From Gammaproteobacteria bacterium (GTDB lineage: Bacteria; Pseudomonadota; Gammaproteobacteria; Burkholderiales; Burkholderiaceae_D), in assembly GCA_903970185.1 (NCBI GenBank), contig CAJCIC010000098.1, positions 28,278-92,277 of the forward strand: a stretch of 64,000 bases of DNA. Direction: 5' to 3'. The notes below the pieces were generated by a model. It worked only from the letters and a program-made list of their open reading frames with translations, did no database searches and was not told the origin of the DNA. Each line of letters opens with the position of its first letter. The first letter of the stretch is position 1. Below are positions 29,474 to 37,102 of the stretch, in pieces. Position numbers and translations under genes: made by a program.

Positions 29474-30133
29474 CTAGTGCTCGGCAGCGGCCGCCGCAGG
29501 TGCAGGCGCCTTGGTGAAGAGCCACTCGACAAGCGGCTGCCATTGCTCCCGATCCTTCTCGACGCGCGCCGGCGCGACGTCCCAAAGCGTGAGGCCGTGC
29601 GCTGCAAGCTGAACGTAATTCTGGGTATCGCGCAGATAGCCCAGGACCGGAACGTCAAGGGTCGAGACGAAGCGCTGCAGCTGGTCGGCAGCGCGCGTGC
29701 GCGCGTCAACACGCATGCCGATGATGCCCACCTGGGCATGACCCTGGCGCACCGCCTTGCGCCCGGTCAACTCTGCGAGAAAGTCGCGCGTCGCGAGAAT
29801 GTCGAAAATCGACGGTTGCAGCGGCACGATGACCTTGTCGGCGATGCGCACCAGTTCCTTCAAGCGCTCGCCCGTGACGCCAGCAGGCGTATCGAGCACA
29901 ACATGGCTGACGCCGCGAGGGGTCTTGGCAAGACCCTCGGCACCGATTTCCCAGCTCCTGATGAGCGGCAGGCTGGCTGGCCTTAAGGCCAGCCAGTGCT
30001 TTGACGACTGTTGACGATCGATGTCACCCAGCATCACCGAAAAGCCCTGCGCCGCGAGATATCCGGCGAGATTGGTGGCGATCGTGGATTTGCCAACGCC
30101 CCCCTTAGGGTTTGCGACGAGCAGCACCGGCAT
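29474..30133 (-). CDS. Orphan ParA/MinD-like ATPase
   Basis: A 219-residue ParA-family protein with the deviant Walker A KGGVGKSTIATNLAGYLA (residues 10-27), switch-like DIDRQQSSKHW and VVLDTPAGVTG, and an acidic/Ala-rich tail. The ATG at 30133 is preferred because the ATPase fold starts there; the longer frame to 30229 is uncharged filler. No parB or parS-like repeats flank it, so it is not a standard plasmid partition pair. Its class (MipZ/ParA-like singletons) often positions other cargo at the pole or mid-cell. It lies between btuF and a cold-shock gene, convergent with btuF. Confidence 0.82.
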   Translation of the reverse strand: MPVLLVANPKGGVGKSTIATNLAGYLAAQGFSVMLGDIDRQQSSKHWLALRPASLPLIRSWEIGAEGLAKTPRGVSHVVLDTPAGVTGERLKELVRIADKVIVPLQPSIFDILATRDFLAELTGRKAVRQGHAQVGIIGMRVDARTRAADQLQRFVSTLDVPVLGYLRDTQNYVQLAAHGLTLWDVAPARVEKDREQWQPLVEWLFTKAPAPAAAAAEH

Positions 30134-30231
30134 CAAGGCTCCCCTGTATTGACCGCGCGCGGAGCCCGCTGGCGGCACCTTGTCTTGTAATAGGCAAATG
30201 GTACCTGCATGTCGATGGGTCGCCAACAAGC

Positions 30232-30262
30232 AAAAATGCCCCGCGAGCGAACCCGAGGGGCA
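30232..30262 (-). terminator. Terminator downstream of the cold-shock gene
   Basis: On the minus strand TGCCCC pairs with GGGGCA around a 14-base loop and is followed by TTTTTG. It ends the cold-shock transcript and insulates it from the ParA-like gene. Confidence 0.7.
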
Positions 30263-30323
30263 CTAAACACGGGCCATTGCCCATGCAACCTTGGCGCGAC
30301 AAGCCGCGCCTAAGGGATGTTGC

Positions 30324-30527
30324 TTACAGCGGCTTGATGTTCGACGCTTGCAGACCCTTGGGGCCCTTGGTCACGTCGAAAGAAACCTTTTGATTTTCCT
30401 GCAGCGACTTGAAGCCGTTGCCCTGAATCGCAGAAAAATGCGCGAAGAGGTCGTCTCCACCTTCATCGGGAGAGATGAAGCCAAAGCCTTTTGCGTCGTT
30501 GAACCACTTGACGGTACCGGTTGCCAT
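30324..30527 (-). CDS. Cold-shock domain protein (CspA family)
   Basis: A 67-residue single-stranded nucleic-acid-binding beta-barrel starting [20 protein letters not shown], with both RNA-binding motifs ([15 protein letters not shown]) intact. It would act as an RNA chaperone or transcription antiterminator. About 195 bases separate its start from the BtuD gene on the same strand, leaving room for the long structured leader typical of csp mRNAs. A terminator follows. Which paralogue it is cannot be told from one copy. Confidence 0.95.
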   Translation of the reverse strand: MATGTVKWFNDAKGFGFISPDEGGDDLFAHFSAIQGNGFKSLQENQKVSFDVTKGPKGLQASNIKPL

Positions 30528-30722
30528 ACTGATTTCCTTAAAGATTTAAAAAGTGGGCAAGCGAATATGCCCTAATTGCAGGAAGATCAAGGGAAGATGG
30601 CGAACGAAGTACCGACAGCTGAACCGAGGACCGACGACCAACAAATTCTCTGCTTGAAAATCTTGCTTCGCCGTTATACGTGAAACTTCGCACAAGTTCA
30701 AGCCCTAGTTTTTCGGGCCTTG

Positions 30723-31502
30723 TCAACCGGACGGTCCCGGCACGAACCACCTGCGACCGTTTAGGACCAGTTCCTCCACCGGGTGGCTGAACAGTTCGGC
30801 CAGGTTGCGCGTCGACAAAACCTCGTCAAGCGTGCCGGCGCGAACGTTTTTTGCGCCGAGCAAGATCGCGTGAGTTGCGTATCGTTGCGCGAGATTCGGG
30901 TCGTGCACGCTTGCAACCACGGTTTTTCCCGACCGAACTTCGCTCGCCAGCATGGCAAACACGCGCTGCTCGATATCAAGGTCGAGGTGGGCGCTGGGCT
31001 CGTCGAGAAATAGAAGGGCCGTATCCTGGGCAAACACGGTTGCAAGCGAGACGCGCCGCCGCTCGCCCCCGGACAGGGTCAGGACATCCCTTTGGGCAAG
31101 GGGGCCAAGATCGAACTGCTCGAGGGCCCGCTCAACCGCGTCCCGGTCGGTTTGGCTTTCAAGTCCGAACCCGGAGGCAAGATGCATATGGTACGGATAG
31201 CGTGCCGTCATGACCGTATCCCGAACCGTCGCCGGAAAGTGATCGACCACCTGCTGCGCAAGGTAGGCGCGGCGCTTGGCCAGGGCGATCAGCGGCCACT
31301 TTGCAAGGCGCCGGCCGTCAAGGCGGATGTCACCGCGATCGGCTTCGCGCAAGCCCGCAAGCGTCTTGATCAGGGTGGTCTTGCCCGCGCCGTTGCGACC
31401 CAGAATGCACCAGAATTCACCCGCCTTGACCGAGGCTGACAGGTCGCTCAACAGGGTAGCGCCGCGCGCGATGAGGCTTAGCCGATCTAGTTCGAGGACC
31501 AT
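30723..31502 (-). CDS. btuD: Cobalamin ABC transporter ATPase BtuD
   Basis: ATP-binding subunit of the B12 importer, 259 residues from the ATG at 31502; the long upstream frame is a shadow of the permease gene. Walker A is GRNGAGKTTL, the signature LSGGERRRVSLA, Walker B ALLFLDEPSAHLD, and the H-loop histidine is in VVASVHDPN. It overlaps the end of the permease gene by 16 bases, so translation is coupled. It is the third gene of the riboswitch-controlled btuBCD unit. Iron-siderophore ATPases look similar, so cobalamin specificity rests on the riboswitch and neighbours. Confidence 0.88.
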   Translation of the reverse strand: MVLELDRLSLIARGATLLSDLSASVKAGEFWCILGRNGAGKTTLIKTLAGLREADRGDIRLDGRRLAKWPLIALAKRRAYLAQQVVDHFPATVRDTVMTARYPYHMHLASGFGLESQTDRDAVERALEQFDLGPLAQRDVLTLSGGERRRVSLATVFAQDTALLFLDEPSAHLDLDIEQRVFAMLASEVRSGKTVVASVHDPNLAQRYATHAILLGAKNVRAGTLDEVLSTRNLAELFSHPVEELVLNGRRWFVPGPSG

Positions 31503-32488
31503 CCCGCGACCCGTCTTAGGAGGAAGAGAAAAAGCGGCGCACCGAGCAGGGCCGTCACCGCGCCCACCGGCAACTGCTGTGGCGCGATTACAATTCGTGC
31601 AAGCGTGTCGCAAAGCACCACAAAGGCGCCGCCAAACAGCGCTGAGGCCGGAAGCAGCACGCGCTGATCGTTGCCCAACGCCAAACGTGCGAGGTGGGGT
31701 GCCAAAAGTCCGACGAAGCCGACCGTGCCGGCAACCGACACCGCAGCGCCGCTGGCAAGCGCGGCGAAGATCACGGCGCGCAGCTTTAGGGCACCGACTG
31801 ACACGCCGAGTGCAAACGCATGCTCTTCGCCGCGTGCAAGCAGATTCAAGGCACGCGCGTCGCGCAAGGCGAGGGCCAGGACCGCGACGAGGATCAGGCC
31901 TGCCACGCCGATGTTCGAGGCACCGCCAAGATCGCCCATCAGCCAGAAAATCAAGGGCTGCAGGCGCGCGCCTGGCACGAGGCTCAATCCAAGCGCGATC
32001 AATGCGCCCCAAAGCGCTGCGAGCATCACGCCTGCAAGCAGCAGCCGTTCGCTCGCCCCCTGGGGTGCGCGGCCGCTGAATTCCCGATGCGTGAGCAACA
32101 GCAAAAGGCAAAGCGAGGCGCCCGCGCCCATGGCACAGGCCACGGTCACGAAAAGTGCATTGGCCAGAAACGACAACGCCAGCATCGCGGCGAACGCGGC
32201 GCCACCGGAGACGCCAAGCACATAGGGCTCGGCCAGGGGATTTCTCAACAACACCTGCAACAGGCATCCGGCAACGGCTAAGAGCGCGCCGACCGCGAAG
32301 CCCGCTGCAATGCGCGGCATGCGCAGGTGCAGCACGACGCCGTGTGCGGGATGATCGCCGTCAAACAGCGCACGCAGGGCGTCGCTCGGGGACGAGGTGG
32401 CGCTGCCAAGCGCTGCCGAGAACAGCACGCAGATCAGGGCCAGCAGCGCAAACGCGCATAACATCGCGAGCGTGCGCTGCCTTGGCAT
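31487..32488 (-). CDS. btuC: Cobalamin ABC transporter permease BtuC
   Basis: A 333-residue FecCD/BtuC-family permease with roughly nine to ten membrane segments. Conserved parts are LRMPRIAAGFAVGALLAVAG, LQVLLRNPLAEPYVLGVSGG and the ATPase-contact loop GTVGFVGLLAPHLARL. It starts with an ATG that overlaps the btuB stop (TGATG), and its 3' end overlaps btuD. It forms the inner-membrane channel that would accept B12 from the periplasmic BtuF encoded 3 kb away on the other strand. Confidence 0.9.
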   Translation of the reverse strand: MPRQRTLAMLCAFALLALICVLFSAALGSATSSPSDALRALFDGDHPAHGVVLHLRMPRIAAGFAVGALLAVAGCLLQVLLRNPLAEPYVLGVSGGAAFAAMLALSFLANALFVTVACAMGAGASLCLLLLLTHREFSGRAPQGASERLLLAGVMLAALWGALIALGLSLVPGARLQPLIFWLMGDLGGASNIGVAGLILVAVLALALRDARALNLLARGEEHAFALGVSVGALKLRAVIFAALASGAAVSVAGTVGFVGLLAPHLARLALGNDQRVLLPASALFGGAFVVLCDTLARIVIAPQQLPVGAVTALLGAPLFLFLLRRVAGWSSN

Positions 32489-34389
32489 CAGTTGCTCGTC
32501 CCCGAAAATGTCACGAGCAGGACGCGACCCGGGGTGTTGTAGCCGTCGACCAGCTGATAGCGGCGATTAAGAAAATTGTCTGCGGCAATGCCGATAGTCA
32601 CCTGCCGCGAGACGCGATAGCGAACGCCGGTGCTAGCCACGCTATAGCCGGCGTCCGTGACGCGGGCACCGGTATTGATGTCTGAATCGAAACGCACACC
32701 GCTTGCGACCACTTGCACGTAGGGCTGCCAGGCGTCGAGGTCGTAGGCCAGAGACAGGCTGCCACTCTTGCTCGCACGCCGCAAAAGCGGCTTGTCGGTG
32801 CTGACGTCGATGGGATGATCAAAGGTCAGATCGGTCGAGAACAGCCACTTGCGCCAGTGCGCGTGGGCCGAGAATTCGATGCCGGCAAGTCGCGCCTCGT
32901 CGATATTCTCCGGCACGAACGTGGCCGAATCGTAGACGATCAGGTCATGCACATTGCTGCGATAAAGCGACAGCCGGGCGTCGCCTTGAGCCTCGTGATA
33001 TTGCAGTCCGAACTCGACGCTGCGCGACTTTTCCGGTGCGAGATGCGGATTGCTAAAGCCCGGATAGTAAAGATCGTCAAAGGTCGGGGCGTCAAACGCG
33101 CTCGAGGCCTGCGCGATCAGCTTGACGTGCTCGGTGAGCGCATAGCCGTAGGCGAGGAGTCCGCTTGTGGCCTCGCCGAAATCCGAGTAGTGGTCGCCGC
33201 GCAGGTTGAACTGCAGCTGGCTTGCGCCGTAGCTTGCGAGCAAGCCGGCGAATGCACTATCGACGTGCCGCTCGAATTCACCGTCGTAGGCAGTTGACAC
33301 GCCGGTCTGATCGATATGCTCGATGCCAAGATTGATCTTCAGTTGCTCAGTCACCGCATAGCGCGTGTTGAAGGTGTAATCGTTGGTGCGGCTCTCGGTG
33401 CTGCCGATGTCAAAGGAAGACGGGAACGACGAATTGTTATCGCTGCGGTCGCGCTCGAAGGCCGCACTCAGATCGCTGTCCAAGCGAGCGCTCACTTGCC
33501 AGTGCGCCGAAAAAGACAAGGTCGAGAGGTGGGAATTCTCGACATTGGTTTGGTTGTGCCCGGTATAGGTCGGATCGAGATACGTGTAATCGGTCGGGTC
33601 GTCGTAATCCAGTCGCGCTTCGCTGTCGAAGATTTTCGCACTGAGCGCGACGTCACCAAGCTGTTGGCCGAATTGGGCTGATACGGAGCGATTGCGATAG
33701 CCGTTATCTGACGGATTGGCAAAAGGCGCCTGGCTGCCGTCAATGGCAGAAAAGCCACGCTGCTGGCTTTGCGAGACTGCAATCGACGCCGTTGTCCTTG
33801 CATCTGGTGCGCCGGTGCCGCCCGAGGCAAAGACCGATGCACTGGCCAGCGCCTCCTGTCCTGCCGTGGCGTTCACGGCAATCAGGTTTGCGTCCTGACC
33901 GCCACGCGTAAAAATCTGTATCACGCCCCCCACCGCCTGCGAACCGTACACCGCAGAGACGTTGCCGCGGACAATTTCGACATGGTCAACCTGGTCGAGC
34001 ATGATGTGCTGGATGAATGCGCCACCGCTTTCGACGGTGTTGATCTTGACGCCGTCGACCATGAACAGTGTCTGATTCGAATTCGATCCGCGCATGAAGA
34101 CCGACGCCTGGCCACCCATGCCGCCATCTTGCGCGATTTCGATGCCTGCAACTGTGCGCAACAGCGAAACCAGATCGACTTGCTGGCTGGCTTCAATGTC
34201 CGCGCGCGTGATCACGGTCGTGCTTGGCAGCGTATCTGAGACCAGCAATGGACTTCGCGTGGCGGTCACTTCGACGACATCGAGTGACGTCGCCGCTGGC
34301 GTTTGCGCAAGCGCGGCGGCACTCGTGAAGGTCAAGGTACTTGCGATGAGGGCGCGCGCGGCGGCGCGCCAGTTGATGGTGATGGGCAT
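32488..34389 (-). CDS. btuB: TonB-dependent vitamin B12 receptor BtuB
   Basis: Outer-membrane receptor, 633 residues, close to the 614 of E. coli BtuB. The signal peptide ends near AALA-Q. The TonB box is about LDVVEVTAT (residues 37-45). The plug has LPSTTVITRADIEASQQVDL, VFMRGSNSNQTLFMVDGVKI and VEIVRGNVSAVYGSQAVGGV, and the barrel ends in the C-terminal Phe-containing strand LLVTFSGTSN. It is the first gene behind the cobalamin riboswitch and overlaps btuC by one base. Specificity is supported by the riboswitch. Confidence 0.93.
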   Translation of the reverse strand: MPITINWRAAARALIASTLTFTSAAALAQTPAATSLDVVEVTATRSPLLVSDTLPSTTVITRADIEASQQVDLVSLLRTVAGIEIAQDGGMGGQASVFMRGSNSNQTLFMVDGVKINTVESGGAFIQHIMLDQVDHVEIVRGNVSAVYGSQAVGGVIQIFTRGGQDANLIAVNATAGQEALASASVFASGGTGAPDARTTASIAVSQSQQRGFSAIDGSQAPFANPSDNGYRNRSVSAQFGQQLGDVALSAKIFDSEARLDYDDPTDYTYLDPTYTGHNQTNVENSHLSTLSFSAHWQVSARLDSDLSAAFERDRSDNNSSFPSSFDIGSTESRTNDYTFNTRYAVTEQLKINLGIEHIDQTGVSTAYDGEFERHVDSAFAGLLASYGASQLQFNLRGDHYSDFGEATSGLLAYGYALTEHVKLIAQASSAFDAPTFDDLYYPGFSNPHLAPEKSRSVEFGLQYHEAQGDARLSLYRSNVHDLIVYDSATFVPENIDEARLAGIEFSAHAHWRKWLFSTDLTFDHPIDVSTDKPLLRRASKSGSLSLAYDLDAWQPYVQVVASGVRFDSDINTGARVTDAGYSVASTGVRYRVSRQVTIGIAADNFLNRRYQLVDGYNTPGRVLLVTFSGTSN

Positions 34390-34514
34390 GAATGTGTCCT
34401 CCCCGCAACCCCGCGGGTTGATTGACTGGAAACGAGGGAAGATTTGAGAAGGGCAGCATGCATCGGGGAGCCGCAGGGGGCTCCAAAGCGATGCGGAGCC
34501 ACCGACCCGTAGCG

Positions 34515-34725
34515 TCCCTCACTGGCGTTTGGCCGGTATCCGGGCTGGCAGGCACACGACGCCGCCTTCCCATGCCTTGCGACACAGTGGCAATGACGCC
34601 GCTGCGCGATCGTGTCGATCGCGCCCTGCTGACCGTTGCGGGGGCAGCGCAGGCTGGGCCGAAATCCGGCCTCCTGCTTCCCGTTGAACTGCGCAACTCA
34701 TCGCTGCGCGAGCACCAAACTGCAC
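34515..34725 (-). promoter_or_regulatory. Cobalamin (AdoCbl) riboswitch upstream of btuB
   Basis: In the minus-strand leader the conserved cores occur in order: GGTGCT (34711-34716), the GCTGCCCCCGCAAC element (34635-34648), GCCACTG followed by GGGAAGGCG, and the B12-box-like AGCCCGGATACC (34535-34546). The distance to the btuB start is about 130 bases, and binding would repress btuBCD when cobalamin is plentiful. Exact ends are approximate. Confidence 0.88.
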
Positions 34726-34860
34726 GGAGTCTAAGGTTTCGTGCGTGCAATGGTCAATTGCCGAAGCGCCGATTCGATTCGCCATGACTTGAAGTTCGTG
34801 TTGCAAACGTTTGTTTCTGCTCAAGAAGTATTCTTGACGGAGATTGCCGCCCCCCCTACC

Positions 34861-35067
34861 ATGTCGGACATGCTCGCCGAACTCGAACACCTCGAAGAAC
34901 GAATCGGGGCCCTCGCCCGCCTGACCCAGGATTTGAGGGAAGAGAATCACGCCTTGCGGCAGCAAATCCATGCTGCCGAAGGCGACGTGCGCTCGCTGCG
35001 GTCAAGGCTTGACGCCGCCCGCCAGCGCATCGAAGCGCTGATCGAAAAACTACCGGTGGCCGAATGA
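34861..35067 (+). CDS. ZapB-like coiled-coil protein
   Basis: A 68-residue protein that is almost one continuous coiled coil (heptads through LEHLEERIGALARLTQDLRE and LRSRLDAARQRIEALIEKL). The ATG at 34861 is preferred over an upstream frame start because the conserved family begins at MSDMLAELE. It overlaps zapA (ATGATG junction), so both are coupled. The position next to zapA points to a divisome accessory role like ZapB (inference). Confidence 0.78.
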   Translation: MSDMLAELEHLEERIGALARLTQDLREENHALRQQIHAAEGDVRSLRSRLDAARQRIEALIEKLPVAE

Positions 35068-35387
35068 TGGCGGCGATGGAGCAGCTGTCGGTAAAGATCC
35101 TGGGACGTGAGTATCGCCTTTCGTGCGCGGCCGAAGAAAAGGAAGCGCTGCTTGCTGCCGTTGCCTACGTCGATGAAAAAATGACGGCAATCCGTGATCA
35201 CGGAAAGATCACGGGCAATGACCGCATCGCCGTGTTTGCGGCCCTGAACATTGCCAACGAACTTCTGACCGCGCACGCGCCCGAAGGGCCGCTATCTGAC
35301 CTTGCCATCGGCGATTTTCGGCGTAGAATCAGTTCAATGAATGCTGTGCTTGATGCAGCACTCTCGCCGCAGGAAAAGCTGTTTTGA
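35064..35387 (+). CDS. zapA: Cell division protein ZapA
   Basis: FtsZ-ring stabiliser, 107 residues. The N-terminal segment VKILGREYRLSCAAEEKEAL and the following YVDEKMTAIRDHG define the ZapA dimerisation domain, followed by the helix DRIAVFAALNIANELL. Several Met codons near the start (35064, 35067, 35076) are possible. It overlaps the preceding coiled-coil gene. The 6S RNA gene follows immediately, the conserved zapA-ssrS order of proteobacteria. Confidence 0.93.
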   Translation: MMAAMEQLSVKILGREYRLSCAAEEKEALLAAVAYVDEKMTAIRDHGKITGNDRIAVFAALNIANELLTAHAPEGPLSDLAIGDFRRRISSMNAVLDAALSPQEKLF

Positions 35388-35446
35388 ATCGGCGGCGCGG
35401 CACTAAAGCCCTGGCATGCGCTTTGCGGATGGTATGGCTGTAGTGC

Positions 35447-35625
35447 TTTCCCTGCCGTGTTTGCTTTAGGTCATACATTCCTTGAACCAATATGTGTTGC
35501 CCGGTTGTGGAATGATTCCGGTGCTGTTGCGATCATCCCTCGCTGGATGAACCTGATGTGCCGGTGACTGCGACCCCCTGGACCTGCCGGTTCAGGATGA
35601 TGGCCTGGCGGCATCGGCGGGGTCC
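35447..35625 (+). ncRNA. ssrS: 6S RNA
   Basis: A non-coding 250-base gap directly after zapA. The closing stem pairs CCCTGCCG (35450-35457) with CGGCGGGG (35615-35622), enclosing a long imperfect rod with pairable arms. The length of about 180 bases and the location between zapA and downstream genes match 6S RNA, which binds sigma-70 RNA polymerase. A very strong terminator follows. Ends are estimated from the stem. Confidence 0.8.
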
Positions 35626-35634
35626 TATACGTAA

Positions 35635-35663
35635 CCGGGGCGACTGACGCCCCGGTTTTTTTT
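35635..35663 (+). terminator. Rho-independent terminator of 6S RNA
   Basis: CCGGGGCG pairs perfectly with CGCCCCGG around a 5-base loop, followed by eight T. It ends the 6S RNA transcript and precedes the EVE gene by 15 bases. Confidence 0.9.
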
Positions 35664-35677
35664 GTTCATTCGCCACT

Positions 35678-36151
35678 ATGCGCAGATTCTGGCTGATGAA
35701 ATCCGAACCCGACGAGGTATCGATTGACGATGCCCTCGCCGCGCCTTCTCGCACGATCTCCTGGTTTGGCGTGCGCAACTACCAGGCACGCAACTTCATG
35801 CGTGATCAGATGCAAGAAGGCGATGGTGTTCTGTTCTACCATTCGAGTTGCGCCGTGCCGGGTATCGCGGGACTTGCACAGGTCGCAAGCAAACCCTACG
35901 CAGACAAAACCCAGTTCGATCGCAAGAGTCCCTACTACGATCCCAAGTCGACGCCGGATGCGCCACGCTGGATTGCAATTGACGTCAGGGCCGAAAAGGC
36001 GTTTCCCGTGATCACCCTTGCCGAACTCAAGGCCGAGCCCGGCCTTAGCGACATGCGCGTGCTTGCCCGTGGCAATCGGCTTTCGATCACGCCTGTCACG
36101 GCGGCTGAATTTCGCCTCATCACGTCGCGCCTCGTGAAAGGACGAAAATAG
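35678..36151 (+). CDS. EVE-domain protein
   Basis: A 157-residue protein starting MRRFWLMKSEPDEVSIDDAL, with RTISWFGVRNYQARNFMRDQ, GDGVLFYHSSC and RWIAIDVRAEKAF. This is the EVE fold related to PUA, thought to bind modified bases in nucleic acid. Some relatives act in restriction of modified DNA or in RNA modification, but this stand-alone form is widespread next to zapA/6S RNA. The next gene starts directly after its stop. Confidence 0.92.
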   Translation: MRRFWLMKSEPDEVSIDDALAAPSRTISWFGVRNYQARNFMRDQMQEGDGVLFYHSSCAVPGIAGLAQVASKPYADKTQFDRKSPYYDPKSTPDAPRWIAIDVRAEKAFPVITLAELKAEPGLSDMRVLARGNRLSITPVTAAEFRLITSRLVKGRK

Positions 36152-37102
36152 ATGAATCAGGCAGCACTGCGAGCGCGGCAACTGATGAGCGCGCCACCGC
36201 CATCGGCCGCAAGGCGCATCACGGAGATTGTGGAAAGTCCGCTTAACCGCTTCTTTGGTGCAGGCTCGTTTGACGTCGGTGCGCAAGCCCTGGTTGAAGA
36301 GGGCGGCGTGCTCTACTGTCCGGCGCTTGAATTCGAGATCAGCGAGAACGAGGCGCGCCTGTTTGATCCGCGCTTAAGCGATGGCAAGCGCAAGAGCATC
36401 TACCTGCGGGGCAAGAGCCGGGAGATTTTCGGATCAAGCGCAAGCGACGCCGACAACGACATCTTGCGCGCGATGCTCGAGCGCTACCGTGATTCGGCGA
36501 TGGAACTCGTGCTCCAGCTGTTTCCGACCTACCGCGGCGCGATGCTCGCGGCCTCGACCAGCTTTCGGCCGCGACCGACCGGCGTTGGCGAAGCGAGCCT
36601 GTCGTGGCGCAAAGACGATACGCGCATGCACGTCGATGCATTTCCCTCGAACCCGACGCATGGTGTGCGCATCCTGCGCGTCTTCACCAACGTTGGCGCC
36701 AAGGCGCGCGTCTGGCGCGTGGGCGAACGGTTCGAGTCGATGGCCGACCACTTCTTGCCGCGCGTACCGGAGTATTCGCTTTGGCGCGCGCAATGGCTCA
36801 AGCGCCTGGGCGTGACCAAGCGGCTGCGCAGCCATTACGACCACATCATGCTGCATCTGCATGATGCGGCCAAGGCCGATCTCAAATACCAGCGCGAATC
36901 GCCGCAAACGACCATCGAATTTGCGCCTGGCAGCAGCTGGATCTGCTTTTCGGATCAGGTCATGCACGCCGCGATGGCGGGGCAATTCATGCTCGAGCAG
37001 ACGGTCCATGTCGCGCTGCACGCGATGGCCCATCCCGAGCATTCGCCGCTCGCCGTGCTTGAGCGCGCGATGCTCACGCCGCTGCTACCCCATCGCGGCT
37101 GA
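36152..37102 (+). CDS. Kdo hydroxylase (KdoO-type, Fe(II)/2-oxoglutarate dependent)
   Basis: A 316-residue protein resembling the KdoO enzymes that hydroxylate 3-deoxy-D-manno-octulosonic acid in the lipopolysaccharide inner core of Burkholderia and relatives. The HxD part of the metal triad is at H160/D162 in RMHVDAFPSNPTHG; the distal His is likely H272 in CFSDQVMHAAMAGQ. There is no signal peptide. The ATG follows the EVE stop directly. The 3' end overlaps the convergent malonyl-CoA synthetase gene by 18 bases. The enzyme family is known; the exact product here is inferred. Confidence 0.82.
   Translation: MNQAALRARQLMSAPPPSAARRITEIVESPLNRFFGAGSFDVGAQALVEEGGVLYCPALEFEISENEARLFDPRLSDGKRKSIYLRGKSREIFGSSASDADNDILRAMLERYRDSAMELVLQLFPTYRGAMLAASTSFRPRPTGVGEASLSWRKDDTRMHVDAFPSNPTHGVRILRVFTNVGAKARVWRVGERFESMADHFLPRVPEYSLWRAQWLKRLGVTKRLRSHYDHIMLHLHDAAKADLKYQRESPQTTIEFAPGSSWICFSDQVMHAAMAGQFMLEQTVHVALHAMAHPEHSPLAVLERAMLTPLLPHRG

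Noticed and set aside
30134..30229. N-terminal extension of the ParA-like protein
   Set aside because: The extension has no conservation to the ATPase fold, which starts with MPVLLVANPKGG at 30133; the upstream start is a weak TTG.
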